A DNA stretch of 64,000 nt from CBDDBH01 sp965225625 (lineage in GTDB: Bacteria > Pseudomonadota > Gammaproteobacteria > JADZEE01). A program made the translations under genes and the position numbers. The notes under the pieces are model-generated. The model was not told the DNA's origin. It made no database searches and was given only the letters and a program-made list of their open reading frames with translations. This document shows positions 9,819-19,055 of the stretch, piece by piece; the first letter of the stretch is position 1; each line of letters opens with the position of its first letter. The stretch is taken from positions 186,001-250,000 of the forward strand of contig CBDDBH010000032.1 in the NCBI GenBank assembly GCA_965225625.1, read 5' to 3'.

Positions 9819-11001
9819 GGGTTATCCCAACATCCGCGCAATCACACTAATCCTGGCCACCACACTGGCTGGGTGCACCGCGGTAAGCTCGACGATGAAA
9901 TCGATCGGCAATTTACTGGTAGACGATGACAATACCGAACCGCCGGCTGAACTTGTCGAATTTACGCCCACATTAAATGCGCGTGAGTTGTGGTCGAAGC
10001 GAGTCGGCAAAGGCAGCGCCAGGCAATTTCTCAAACTGGCGCCCGTTGCAGAAAAAAACGCAATTTACACCGCTGAACTTAGGGGTCGGGTCAGCGCGGT
10101 TAACGTAAAGAACGGCCGCTTGATTTGGCAGGTCGATGCCAATGTGCCAATTTCCGGCGGCCCCGGTGTCGGCTCGGGTCTAGTCATGATTGGGACCAGC
10201 GACGGCGAGGTCCTGGCATTGTCGGCGGAGACCGGAGAATTCCGCTGGCGCTCAAGCGTATCGAGCGAAGTTCTTGCTGCGCCGAAAGCACAGGGAGGCA
10301 CCGTCGTTGTTCGCACTGGTGATGGGAAACTCTTCGGTTTGGATGCGCGCAGCGGTAGCAGGTTATGGATTTACGATCGCACGGTACCGACCTTGTCTTT
10401 GCGCGGAACCAGCGCTCCCGCGCTATATGAGGATCTGGTAATCGCAGGATTTGACAGCGGTCGCCTGGTCGCCTTGGAAATCAATACCGGGCGGCTGGTT
10501 TGGGAGACTCAGATTGCCATTCCCAGAGGCCGCTCGGACCTGGAGCGTATGGTCGACATCGACGCAGAGCCGATAATCTATAACCGCACCATCTACGTTG
10601 CCACGTTTCAAGGAAAGGTTGCTGCAGTGTCTTTGGACAGCGGTCGGGTGGAATGGTCGCGTGACATTTCCTCTCACGCGGGACTTGCAATTGACGAAAC
10701 CAATCTCTATTTGGCCGACGAAGACAGTCATTTGTGGGCGCTCGATCGTCTAACCGGAACCTCGGTCTGGAAGCAGGAAAATCTTCACGATCGCATGCTC
10801 ACTGCACCGGTAACGATTGCTTCGTATGTATTGGTCGGTGATTTCGAGGGCTACATCCACTGGCTCGGCTCCAGCGACGGTGAGTTTGCCAACCGTACCC
10901 GGGTCGCCAAAAGCCAGTTGATTGCGCCGCCGATTGTTGTTGACGGTGTAGTGATTGCTTATACGTCCTCAGGTGTTCTTGCGGCTTACAAGCCCAAGTA
11001 A
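9772..11001 (+). CDS. bamB: BamB, outer-membrane assembly lipoprotein (beta-propeller)
   Basis: Lipoprotein of the BAM complex that inserts outer-membrane beta-barrels. It shows a lipobox TLAGC followed by eight-bladed PQQ-like propeller repeats with regular W/G spacing (NGRLIWQV, ETGEFRWRS, RSGSRLWIYD, NTGRLVWET). The start is uncertain: the frame opens at TTG 9772/ATG 9775, with GTG 9796 as alternative, and no clear ribosome site for any. From 9772 the lipidated Cys is C35, from 9796 it is C27, a more usual signal length. All choices overlap yfgM. Confidence 0.93.
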   Translation: MMTWVQLVVTKFLRIRGYPNIRAITLILATTLAGCTAVSSTMKSIGNLLVDDDNTEPPAELVEFTPTLNARELWSKRVGKGSARQFLKLAPVAEKNAIYTAELRGRVSAVNVKNGRLIWQVDANVPISGGPGVGSGLVMIGTSDGEVLALSAETGEFRWRSSVSSEVLAAPKAQGGTVVVRTGDGKLFGLDARSGSRLWIYDRTVPTLSLRGTSAPALYEDLVIAGFDSGRLVALEINTGRLVWETQIAIPRGRSDLERMVDIDAEPIIYNRTIYVATFQGKVAAVSLDSGRVEWSRDISSHAGLAIDETNLYLADEDSHLWALDRLTGTSVWKQENLHDRMLTAPVTIASYVLVGDFEGYIHWLGSSDGEFANRTRVAKSQLIAPPIVVDGVVIAYTSSGVLAAYKPK

Positions 11002-11056
11002 GTGCAGGCGACGGGGATAGTATTATTGCCGTTCTCGTTAATCCCCGGGACAATTG

Positions 11057-12442
11057 ATGAAGCCGGTCATTGCGCTTATCGGTCGCCCCAACGTCGGCAA
11101 ATCGACGCTATTTAACCGCCTGACTGGGACCCGCAACGCCATCGTCGCCGACCAGCCTGGGGTTACGCGGGATTATCAAATTGGCGAAACTCACGTGGGT
11201 GATCGGCCTGTGCTGGTCGTCGACACGGGTGGACTGGATGGCGGCGGCGACACACTGTCAACCCGGGTCTCCGATGTAGCGCTGCAGGTAGCCGATGACG
11301 CCGATCTTTTAGTGCTGCTGGTCGACGGCCATCAAAACTGCACGCCTGACGATGAGGTCGCCGCCATGCTGGTACGGCGTATGGGCAAACCTGTTTATCT
11401 TGCGGTCAATAAACTGGAGGGCCGGGATCCACACGTCGCGCTCGCCGATTTTTACGGGCTTGGTCTCACGACAATATTTGCCATCAGCGCGCTGCGCGGA
11501 GATGGCCTTACTGCGCTCAAGCAAGCCTTGTACGATGGGTTGCCGGAAATATCCGAGGAACAACACGACATCAGTAATGACAGGCCGCGCGTAGCGATCA
11601 TTGGGCGGCCCAACGTCGGCAAATCAACGCTGGTAAATCGTATCGTCAATGAGCAACGCGTCATTGCCAACGAAACGCCAGGAACCACTCGCGACGCGAT
11701 AGAAGTTCCATTCACACGCCATGGTAAAGATTACCTGTTGATTGACACCGCCGGGGTACGTCGGCGCGCGCGCGTACACGAACGAATCGAGAAATTTAGC
11801 GTCGTAAAGACGTTAAACGCGATAGAGCAAGCCCATGTTGCCATCCTCATGGTCGACGCGCACGAGGGACTTACGGAACAGGATTTATCTCTTGCGGGAT
11901 TGATCCTCAGTCAGGGCCGAGCACTGCTGATGGTGGTTAATAAATGGGACGGAATGGGCTCCAGTATGCGTGATCGCGTGCGCAACGAGGCGGCGCGACG
12001 CCTACGATTTGTCGACTTTGCGCCCATCCATTACATCTCTGCGTTGCACGGCAGCGGCGTGGGCAAATTGTTCTCATCGATCGACCGCGCCTTCACATCG
12101 GCGTTTGTGGCGACGACAACTCCGAAACTCAACAAAATTCTGCGCCAGGCGACAGATAATCATCCACCGCCTTTAGTGCGGGGTCGACGTATTAAATTGC
12201 GCTTCGCGCATATGGGAGGTCACAACCCACCTAGAGTGATCGTACATGGCAACCAAGTGAAGAACGTACCGGATAATTATGTGCGTTATCTAGAACGAGC
12301 GTTCCGTGAAGCCCTGGACATTTATGCTGCACCGTTGCGGGTCGAGTTCAAACAGAGTGAGAATCCTTTTGAAGGCCGGCGCAATGTGCTCAGTAAACGC
12401 CAGCTCGGCAGGCGCAGACGAATTATCAAACACAGCAAATAG
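11057..12442 (+). CDS. der: Der (EngA), tandem-GTPase ribosome biogenesis factor
   Basis: Essential GTPase for 50S subunit maturation. ATG 11057 gives the canonical N-terminus MKPVIALIGRPNVGKST and 461 aa; a TTG three bases earlier is unlikely. Two G domains are visible, each with GRPNVGKST, a DTAG/DTGG G3 and an NK(L/W) G4, followed by a KH-like C-terminal domain and a basic tail (KRQLGRRRRIIKHSK). It lies 55 bp after bamB, completing the hisS-yfgM-bamB-der order. Convergent with bamC. Confidence 0.97.
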   Translation: MKPVIALIGRPNVGKSTLFNRLTGTRNAIVADQPGVTRDYQIGETHVGDRPVLVVDTGGLDGGGDTLSTRVSDVALQVADDADLLVLLVDGHQNCTPDDEVAAMLVRRMGKPVYLAVNKLEGRDPHVALADFYGLGLTTIFAISALRGDGLTALKQALYDGLPEISEEQHDISNDRPRVAIIGRPNVGKSTLVNRIVNEQRVIANETPGTTRDAIEVPFTRHGKDYLLIDTAGVRRRARVHERIEKFSVVKTLNAIEQAHVAILMVDAHEGLTEQDLSLAGLILSQGRALLMVVNKWDGMGSSMRDRVRNEAARRLRFVDFAPIHYISALHGSGVGKLFSSIDRAFTSAFVATTTPKLNKILRQATDNHPPPLVRGRRIKLRFAHMGGHNPPRVIVHGNQVKNVPDNYVRYLERAFREALDIYAAPLRVEFKQSENPFEGRRNVLSKRQLGRRRRIIKHSK

Positions 12443-12456
12443 TTGCGCGAACTGTA

Positions 12457-13713
12457 TTACAGGAGTTTGTTCAGCTCCTGATGTAGACGCACCAGAATGT
12501 GGCTCGCATTTTTGCTGGTATCCCACTTGCCGTTTTCGTTAAGAATGACGACTTCTGTTATGTCGCCGACACCGGTCAAACTGAGTTGGTATTGATCGCT
12601 GTCGCCATCGCGTTTCCAGAATGCCAGGCGTGACCAGCCGCGCTTTTTCTTCTCGGAGCCCTCGTCATCGTTAGCCTCCTCCAAAAAGCGAATGTAATAG
12701 ACACCCTTGGACTTATCCGCTTGTTCAATCGTAAGGCCGGCCTGATCGAGGGCCAATCCGGTACTGCGCCAGGCCAGCGCAAAATCCTGCTCAACTGCCA
12801 AGTACAATTTACCCTCGCCGGCACTTATAAGTTCCGCCCGCTCGCCTTCCAACTCCGTTCGCGCCGATGCCCTGGCGATTGGCTCAGCGGAGGTTGGCGG
12901 AGTGGAAACCGGCGAGCTTTCCTCGACTCTGCTCTGTTCCCGGTGCTGGCTGTCTTTGTGATTTGCTGATGGCTCAACCGGCGCTTCATGCTCTTGGTTT
13001 TCGACAACGTCGGTCACCGCCGGTAGCGCAACAGCCACCGGCAACACCGTAGATAATCGGCCGCTTGCCACAAATTTCTTTAAGCGCTCGGCCAATTTCC
13101 CCTCGACGTCAAGATCGCGTGGCCGCGATTGCCAGACTAAATCCTCACCGTCCGGCGACAAGGCCTCACCGACGTGGGCGAAAAACAGCAGCGTAGTCCC
13201 TGGTTTCTGCCCAGCTTCAACGAAGACTTTGAAGCGGTCACGGGTTAGCTCAACCCCGTTCTCGCGCCAATCGGTTTGCATGGTGCCAACCACCGGATCG
13301 TCGATGTCCAGCCGATAACCGAGTTCGTGCCAGAATCTCCTAACCGATCCCCAGACCACATCCGGTTCGCCATCGACGACGATTACTTGCTCGGTCTCTG
13401 CGGATGCTGCCGGTGCGCCAGCAGGCGAATCTGATTCCCGTTGCGTGCGACGTTGCTGATAAGTCGAGTAACTTGCGCTTCGACCCCCCTCGGGTATCGC
13501 CATGCGGTCCTGGATGGCATCCGTGGTCAGCTCCGGCGGGACTTCCAGATCTGGCAGCGATTCGCTCTTTTTATAAGCAGTTCGCTTATCCGAGAGAACC
13601 TCGTCCAACTTAGGCACGACCCGGCTGCATCCAGCTGCAAGCATTAGCGAGATAGCTACCGCACACCAGACACCGTGCCGCATGCTTAAATATTGCCTAG
13701 ATCCGACCGACAT
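12457..13713 (-). CDS. bamC: BamC (NlpB-like) outer-membrane assembly lipoprotein
   Basis: Accessory BAM-complex lipoprotein. The lipobox is MLAAGC, then an unstructured segment (SDKRTAYKKSESLPDLEVPPEL) that in known BamC contacts BamD, and two helix-grip domains (about 110-200 and 310-415) joined by a Ser/Glu-rich linker. At 418 aa it is longer than E. coli BamC (344), mostly in that linker. ATG 13713 overlaps the dapA stop (TGATG); an internal ATG at 13683 would give a shorter, more typical signal peptide. Confidence 0.87.
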   Translation of the reverse strand: MSVGSRQYLSMRHGVWCAVAISLMLAAGCSRVVPKLDEVLSDKRTAYKKSESLPDLEVPPELTTDAIQDRMAIPEGGRSASYSTYQQRRTQRESDSPAGAPAASAETEQVIVVDGEPDVVWGSVRRFWHELGYRLDIDDPVVGTMQTDWRENGVELTRDRFKVFVEAGQKPGTTLLFFAHVGEALSPDGEDLVWQSRPRDLDVEGKLAERLKKFVASGRLSTVLPVAVALPAVTDVVENQEHEAPVEPSANHKDSQHREQSRVEESSPVSTPPTSAEPIARASARTELEGERAELISAGEGKLYLAVEQDFALAWRSTGLALDQAGLTIEQADKSKGVYYIRFLEEANDDEGSEKKKRGWSRLAFWKRDGDSDQYQLSLTGVGDITEVVILNENGKWDTSKNASHILVRLHQELNKLL

Positions 13714-14615
13714 CAGCTGCCTGCCTTCACGACGACACCGGCGGCGTGCATTGCGCTTATAACGCGCTGTTCGCTTTGCTCAGTCATCCATGTAAGTGGC
13801 AGCCGGATCCCAGCCTGCACCAGTCCCATTTTGTGTAACGCCCACTTCGTTGGAATGGGGCTGGATTCAATGAATAGATCAACATGCAATTTCATTAGTG
13901 TGTCATTGAGTTTTTCCGCCTCAGCGCGGGCTCCAGACAATGCGTGTTTGCACATATCGTGCATCTCTGCTGGCGCAATATTCGCGGTCACGGAGATAAC
14001 ACCATTGCCGCCGCCGAGTAAAAAATCCAGCGCTGTCGCATCGTCGCCACTTAGCAAAAGAAAGTCATCGCCACACATATGCCTGAGTTCGGCGACGCGC
14101 GCTACTTCCCCCGTTGCCTCCTTGACGCCGATTATGTTTTCAACCTGCGCCAGGCGCGCAACCGTTTCCGGCAACATATCGCATGCGGTACGCGCCGGAA
14201 CGTTGTAGAGGATTTGTGGGATCGATACTGCCTCGGCAACGGCCTTGTGATGTTGATACAAACCTTCTTGTGTTGGCTTGTTGTAATAGGGCGTCACTAA
14301 TAAACACGCGTCGGCGCCGGCCTGTTTCGCACACGCGGTGAGACTGATTGCCTCGGAGGTGGAATTCGCACCGGTGCCTGCGATCACGGGGATCCGGCCA
14401 GCAACCATTTGCACTACACGGCCGATCAAAGCGCAGTGCTCGCTCTCGTTCAACGTCGCTGATTCGCCGGTTGTGCCAACGGCAACGATGGCGTCAGTGC
14501 CCCTACCGACGTGAAACTCGATAAGGCGCTGCAATGCTACTTCATCAATTGCGGTTTCGGCGCCGCCGCCGGCAATCATCGGCGTCGCTAGGGCAACCAT
14601 GCTTCCAGAGAACAT
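13713..14615 (-). CDS. dapA: 4-hydroxy-tetrahydrodipicolinate synthase
   Basis: Condenses pyruvate with aspartate semialdehyde in lysine and meso-diaminopimelate synthesis. The 300-aa TIM barrel has the Schiff-base lysine in GVKEATGE (K165), the catalytic Tyr in LYNVPART (Y137), the GTTGE loop (47-51) and the LVTPYYNKP motif. The gene is divergent from gcvR across a 284-bp gap and translationally coupled to bamC, the same arrangement as gcvR/dapA-bamC in E. coli. Confidence 0.97.
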   Translation of the reverse strand: MFSGSMVALATPMIAGGGAETAIDEVALQRLIEFHVGRGTDAIVAVGTTGESATLNESEHCALIGRVVQMVAGRIPVIAGTGANSTSEAISLTACAKQAGADACLLVTPYYNKPTQEGLYQHHKAVAEAVSIPQILYNVPARTACDMLPETVARLAQVENIIGVKEATGEVARVAELRHMCGDDFLLLSGDDATALDFLLGGGNGVISVTANIAPAEMHDMCKHALSGARAEAEKLNDTLMKLHVDLFIESSPIPTKWALHKMGLVQAGIRLPLTWMTEQSEQRVISAMHAAGVVVKAGS

Positions 14616-14899
14616 ATGGGCAGGTAATCAGTTCAAATTCAATCGTTTATGGTGCTTCTGTCGGAACTTCCTGACAACTATGATAGCACTCAAATTCACG
14701 TCATGCCGGACGCGCACGGCGAGGTCGCCGGCGCGCTTGCGAGAAATGCAAGAATATAGGACGCTGCGGCCGTCCCATTGTGATTAAAATGCGTCGCTGG
14801 AATCTTTGGCGCGTGCCCTCCGGCATGACTTAAGGCCCGGGCTCCGCCCCGTTTTGCGGCTGGGCAACGCCACACTCGAAACACCCAGGTAAGGTTAAG

Positions 14900-15433
14900 A
14901 TGGAAGCCACTAACTTTCTAGTTATCTCCGCAATCGGAGCCAATCGACGTGGTCTCGTTGATGAGCTCTCCAAAAGCATACGCGACAGCGGCTGCAATAT
15001 CGTCGACAGTCGCATGGCGGTACTCGGCAACGAATGTGCCTTTATCAGCTTGGTGTCTGGCAGCTGGAGCGCCGTTGCAAAAATTGAGAGCGTTATGGAC
15101 CGGCTGGAGGAATCTCTCGGTTTAAGTATTGTTCGCAAACGTACCGAACCTCGGGAACCTTCCAGCGACAAGATGCCTTACGCTGTCGAGGTAGTCGCGA
15201 TAGATCATCCGGGTATCGTTAATGATATCGCGCATTTTTATACCATGAGAGATATCGAAATCGAGGATTTATATACCGGCACCTACTCTGCCATTCACAC
15301 CGGGTCACCGATGTTTTCGCTGCACATGACCATCAGCGTTCCAACCGACAATTCCATCGCGGCGCTACGCAGCGAATTCTATGAGTTCTGCGACCATCTG
15401 AATCTCGATGCCATTATGGAACCGGTGAAATAG
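14900..15433 (+). CDS. gcvR: GcvR-like double-ACT regulatory protein
   Basis: Two ACT domains (about 5-85 and 95-170) in 177 aa with no DNA-binding domain. In E. coli GcvR binds GcvA to silence the glycine-cleavage operon unless glycine is present. The first domain has the ACT start FLVISAIGANRRGLVDELS; the second EVVAIDHPGIVNDIAHF. An AAGG sits upstream of the ATG. Divergence from dapA supports the name. Whether it regulates glycine cleavage here is unproven, since gcvA is not in the window. Confidence 0.8.
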   Translation: MEATNFLVISAIGANRRGLVDELSKSIRDSGCNIVDSRMAVLGNECAFISLVSGSWSAVAKIESVMDRLEESLGLSIVRKRTEPREPSSDKMPYAVEVVAIDHPGIVNDIAHFYTMRDIEIEDLYTGTYSAIHTGSPMFSLHMTISVPTDNSIAALRSEFYEFCDHLNLDAIMEPVK

Positions 15434-15542
15434 CGTTGCTCACAACGCGCTCCTTGCTCACCCGTATTGAGCATCAGGGTCGGGCACACTCAAGTGCCCG
15501 CAGCGACACCTATTGTTAAAAACGTGAGCGCCATGAAACCCA

Positions 15543-16967
15543 TTGCGGGAACTGCTGGTGAATAACACCGAGAGTCTCAACGTGTTCGTGCTGGATACAA
15601 ATGTGCTTCTTCACGATCCAGCCGCCTTGTTTCGTTTCCAGGAGCATGACGTCTTTCTGCCCATGGTAGTGCTGGAGGAACTCGATGCTACGAAAACAGG
15701 CACCAGCGAAGTAGCGCGCAACGCGCGTCAGGTCAGTCGCTTTTTGGATGAATTAATCGGTGATGCCGATCGCGGTGTTATCGAGCGCGGTGTGCCCATT
15801 GGCAATGGGACCGATGCACAAGGAAAAAGCCGGAGCAATAGCGGTCGGCTGCTACTTCAGACTGATTCACTATCCGCTGAGCTTCCCCCTCCCTTGCCCG
15901 GCAACAACGTTGACAACAGCATCCTCGGGACCGTGTTGGCGTTACAAAAAGCCCACGCGGACCGCAATGTTCGTCTGGTCTCTAAAGACATCAATCTCCG
16001 CATCAAAGCGCGGATCCTGGGGTTAGCGACCGAGGATTACTACTCCGACAAAGTTCTGGACGATGCAAATCTCCTATACTCAGGCGCGCTTGCCCTGGCG
16101 GACGATTTCTGGGAGCGCTATGCCGATGACTTACACTGCTGGGAAGAAGACGGACGCACGCTGTATTCAGTTACCGGGGCGCTCGCCGGCGGGAGTTATC
16201 CGAATCAATGTCTGTACCACGATGGACCAAAACCATTCAACGCGCTGGTACGCGCGATCGACGGCGACAAGGTCACGTTCGAGCCACTGGTCAATCATAG
16301 CGGTGAACACGGCCAGGTTTGGGGAGTAAGTGCCCGTAACCGAGAACAGGATGTCGCGCTGAACCTGCTCATGGATCCGCAGATCGAATTTGTCACGTTG
16401 CTGGGCAGCGCCGGCACCGGTAAGACGCTTCTCGCCTTGGCAGCCGGACTGGCTCAGACTATGGAACAACGGCAGTACCGCGAGATTATAATGACCCGCG
16501 TTACCGTATCGGTAGGTGAAGACATCGGCTTTTTGCCCGGCACGGAGGAAGAAAAAATGACCCCGTGGATGGGGGCGCTAATGGATAATCTCGAAGTACT
16601 TGCCGAAACCGAGGTAGGTGGCGAATGGGGGCGTGCAGTCACAGAAGAATTGTTGCAGAAACGCATTAAAATTCGTTCGCTGAATTTCATGCGAGGACGC
16701 ACGTTTTTTAATCGATATGTGATCATTGACGAAGCGCAGAATCTCACGCCTAAACAAATGAAGACACTGATCACTCGAGCAGGTCCCGGGACAAAAATGA
16801 TATGCCTGGGCAATATTGCGCAAATTGATACACCTTACCTTACCGAGACGACCTCGGGACTTACTTATGTAGTCGATCGCTTTAAGGCCTGGCCCGGCAG
16901 CGGGCACATAATTCTGCAACGTGGAGAACGCTCACGGCTGGCCGATTTTGCATCCGCGAATTTGTGA
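15543..16967 (+). CDS. PIN-PhoH fusion (PhoH2-type ATPase / RNase)
   Basis: The N-terminal PIN nuclease fold (about 12-150) has acidic residues in VLDTNVLLHDP (D18) and VSKDINLR (D149). The C-terminal PhoH ATPase has Walker A GSAGTGKT (288-295) and Walker B VIIDEAQNLTP. PIN-PhoH proteins studied elsewhere unwind and cleave RNA. The 474-aa length fits this class and not plain PhoH/YbeZ. The start is uncertain: TTG 15543 or GTG 15558, neither with a strong ribosome site. Related proteins are annotated YlaK. Confidence 0.9.
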   Translation: MRELLVNNTESLNVFVLDTNVLLHDPAALFRFQEHDVFLPMVVLEELDATKTGTSEVARNARQVSRFLDELIGDADRGVIERGVPIGNGTDAQGKSRSNSGRLLLQTDSLSAELPPPLPGNNVDNSILGTVLALQKAHADRNVRLVSKDINLRIKARILGLATEDYYSDKVLDDANLLYSGALALADDFWERYADDLHCWEEDGRTLYSVTGALAGGSYPNQCLYHDGPKPFNALVRAIDGDKVTFEPLVNHSGEHGQVWGVSARNREQDVALNLLMDPQIEFVTLLGSAGTGKTLLALAAGLAQTMEQRQYREIIMTRVTVSVGEDIGFLPGTEEEKMTPWMGALMDNLEVLAETEVGGEWGRAVTEELLQKRIKIRSLNFMRGRTFFNRYVIIDEAQNLTPKQMKTLITRAGPGTKMICLGNIAQIDTPYLTETTSGLTYVVDRFKAWPGSGHIILQRGERSRLADFASANL

Positions 16968-17077
16968 CACGGCATCCGCTTTCACGCAGCGGCACAACAT
17001 CGCTGTTATTGAAAATCCGTACTACCGCGACCGTAAACGCTTATCGGCAAAGCCGCACAACTCGACAGAAGCTTGAG

Positions 17078-18178
17078 TCACGCTGATTCAATTTGCGCGG
17101 CAGAAATATCTTGCTCGATCCCGGGCAGATCCGGTTCGCGCGGCCAGACGTTGAGCAGCGCTTTTACAAGCGTTGCCAGGGGAATGGCGAAAAACACGCC
17201 CCAGAACCCCCATAAACCGCCAAACACCAGTACTGAGGTTATGATTGCGACCGGATGCAGATTGACCGCGCCGGAGAATAGCACTGGCACCAACACGTTA
17301 CCGTCTAATGCCTGGATCACGGCATAAGCGACCATGACCCATGCGAGATCCACCCCCCAGCCCAGCTGCAAATAGCCTGCGAACGCGACCGGAAGTGTGA
17401 CAACCGCGGCACCGATGTAGGGAACGATTACAGATAAACCCACCAAAACCGCCAGCAATGGCGCATAGGCAACGCCCAACAATTTAAACGTGATATAGGT
17501 AGTACCACCCACAATCAAAATTTCATAGACTTTCCCGCGTACATAGTTGCCGATCTGATCATCCATCTCGTGCCAGACTTGGTTGAGTAATTCGCGCTTA
17601 CGCGGAAGAAAACTTGTCATGTAGCCGATGATTTCGTCGCGGTCCTTAAGAAAGAAAAACACCAGTAGCGGACCGAGAATCGTGTACACCAGAACGGTAA
17701 CGATTGCCGGTATCGACGCAAGTGAAATAGACAGCACGCTACTGCTGAACTTGGTAATGCCAGAGCTAAACTCGACCGTAACCGCGCGAATGGCTTCGGG
17801 TGTGATGATTTGGGGAAAATCGGCGTGTAAGCGCGACAATAGACCCTGAGTCTCTTTGATCATTCGTGGAAGATCCTGCCCAAATTCGATCATCTGCTGA
17901 GAGATCAACGGCAACAGGCCGACCAGGATGAAGATGAACAGCATGAGAAATACGCAGAAAACACTGATGACCGCGACTATGCGCGGTGTGCTGCGCTGTT
18001 CCAGCTTATCAACCGGACCCTCAAGCAGGTACGCGATTACAATTGCTGCCAGGACCGGCGCAAGCATATCGCCCATGACGATGACGATTGCAAATCCCAG
18101 GACCAGCAAGACAGCCAGCAGCACAGCTTGCGGGTCCGAGAAATATCGCCGATACCAATCGGTAAAGAACTTGATCAC
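17078..18178 (-). CDS. AI-2E family transporter (PerM-like permease)
   Basis: Inner-membrane protein of 366 aa with seven to eight hydrophobic segments in the AI-2E exporter pattern: paired helices at the N-terminus, one near 60-85, a long soluble loop (about 90-150), then a C-terminal bundle with the conserved LKDRDEI stretch and the PYIGAAVVTLP region. Family members have been linked to export of autoinducer-2 or to Na+/H+ exchange; the substrate here cannot be told. It is convergent with the PIN-PhoH gene and divergent from the ParA gene. Confidence 0.87.
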   Translation of the reverse strand: MIKFFTDWYRRYFSDPQAVLLAVLLVLGFAIVIVMGDMLAPVLAAIVIAYLLEGPVDKLEQRSTPRIVAVISVFCVFLMLFIFILVGLLPLISQQMIEFGQDLPRMIKETQGLLSRLHADFPQIITPEAIRAVTVEFSSGITKFSSSVLSISLASIPAIVTVLVYTILGPLLVFFFLKDRDEIIGYMTSFLPRKRELLNQVWHEMDDQIGNYVRGKVYEILIVGGTTYITFKLLGVAYAPLLAVLVGLSVIVPYIGAAVVTLPVAFAGYLQLGWGVDLAWVMVAYAVIQALDGNVLVPVLFSGAVNLHPVAIITSVLVFGGLWGFWGVFFAIPLATLVKALLNVWPREPDLPGIEQDISAAQIESA

Positions 18179-18305
18179 CTGGCTACTATAGCTCAGCCGC
18201 TGGATCGCTACATCTCAAGATTTACCAGCGAAAGCTGCTACGCTATACATCGATGGCTCATCCAACGTCGTTCGTGCCGTATATCCACCGGACCCGTCTA
18301 AGTCT

Positions 18306-19055
18306 GTGGTGAAAACGCTCGCGATATACAACCTCAAAGGTGGCGTAGGCAAGACCGCTACAGCGGTGAATCTTGCCTATCTGGCATCCCGAGACGGCTA
18401 CCGCGTTTTGCTGTGGGATCTCGATCCGCAGGCTGCGGCGAGTTTTTATTTCCGTCTAAGGCCTAAGGTAGATCACTCTGCTCGCAGCGACTCGACCGCG
18501 CAATCTTCGGCTCCCGGGGCGATCACCAGCACCAATTATCCCCAGTTGGATTTCCTGCCCGCTGACTTTTCACAGCGCGATTTGGATCTTGAATTACCGG
18601 ATTTTGCACAACTCAACAAATACCTTCGGCATCAGGTTTCCCGGTTCGCGGACTACGACTTCGTGTTTTTGGATTGTGCCCCCAGTATTTCGCGCGTTGC
18701 CGAGAACGTTTTCCACGCAGCAGACGCCCTGCTCATACCACTGATCCCCACGCATTTATCGTTGCGCACTTATGACCACGTTTGTAAATTCTGTGCCGCC
18801 AGAGAGTATCCAACCGCCGTTCGGTGGCCATTTTTTTCGATGGTCGACAGGCGACGGCGCCTACATAGAGAGCTTGTAAGCGAATTTGTCATCAGCCACC
18901 CGGAAGTATTGAGCTCCTACATTCCTTACGCCAGTGAAGTTGAAAAAATGGGGGTACACCGTGCGCCGGTTCCCGAATACGCTAGAAATTCAGGCCCCGC
19001 GCGAGCGTTTGCGGCGTTGTGGCAGAAAGTTAAACAACGCTGTGCCAACTCGTGA
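18306..19055 (+). CDS. Orphan ParA/MinD-family ATPase
   Basis: The 249-aa P-loop ATPase has the deviant Walker A KGGVGKTA (11-18), switch I DLDPQAA and Walker B-like FVFLDCAPS. No parB-like gene is adjacent, so it is not the chromosomal ParAB pair. Start is GTG 18306 or 18309, with no clear ribosome site. The stop overlaps the queG start (GTGA), so the two are co-translated. Possible roles include positioning of a protein cargo; the sequence does not say which. Confidence 0.85.
   Translation: MVKTLAIYNLKGGVGKTATAVNLAYLASRDGYRVLLWDLDPQAAASFYFRLRPKVDHSARSDSTAQSSAPGAITSTNYPQLDFLPADFSQRDLDLELPDFAQLNKYLRHQVSRFADYDFVFLDCAPSISRVAENVFHAADALLIPLIPTHLSLRTYDHVCKFCAAREYPTAVRWPFFSMVDRRRRLHRELVSEFVISHPEVLSSYIPYASEVEKMGVHRAPVPEYARNSGPARAFAALWQKVKQRCANS

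Noticed and set aside
12460..12480. CAGGAG/CTCCTG inverted repeat at the der-bamC junction.
   Set aside because: It lies within the last codons of bamC and is explained by repeated codons; no U-tract.
13693..14208. 171-codon frame on the + strand.
   Set aside because: Antisense shadow of dapA; Ser/Thr/Arg-rich with no recognisable domain.
15481..15500. CGGGCAC-ACTCAA-GTGCCCG after gcvR as a terminator.
   Set aside because: A 7-bp stem with no U-tract after it; too weak to call.
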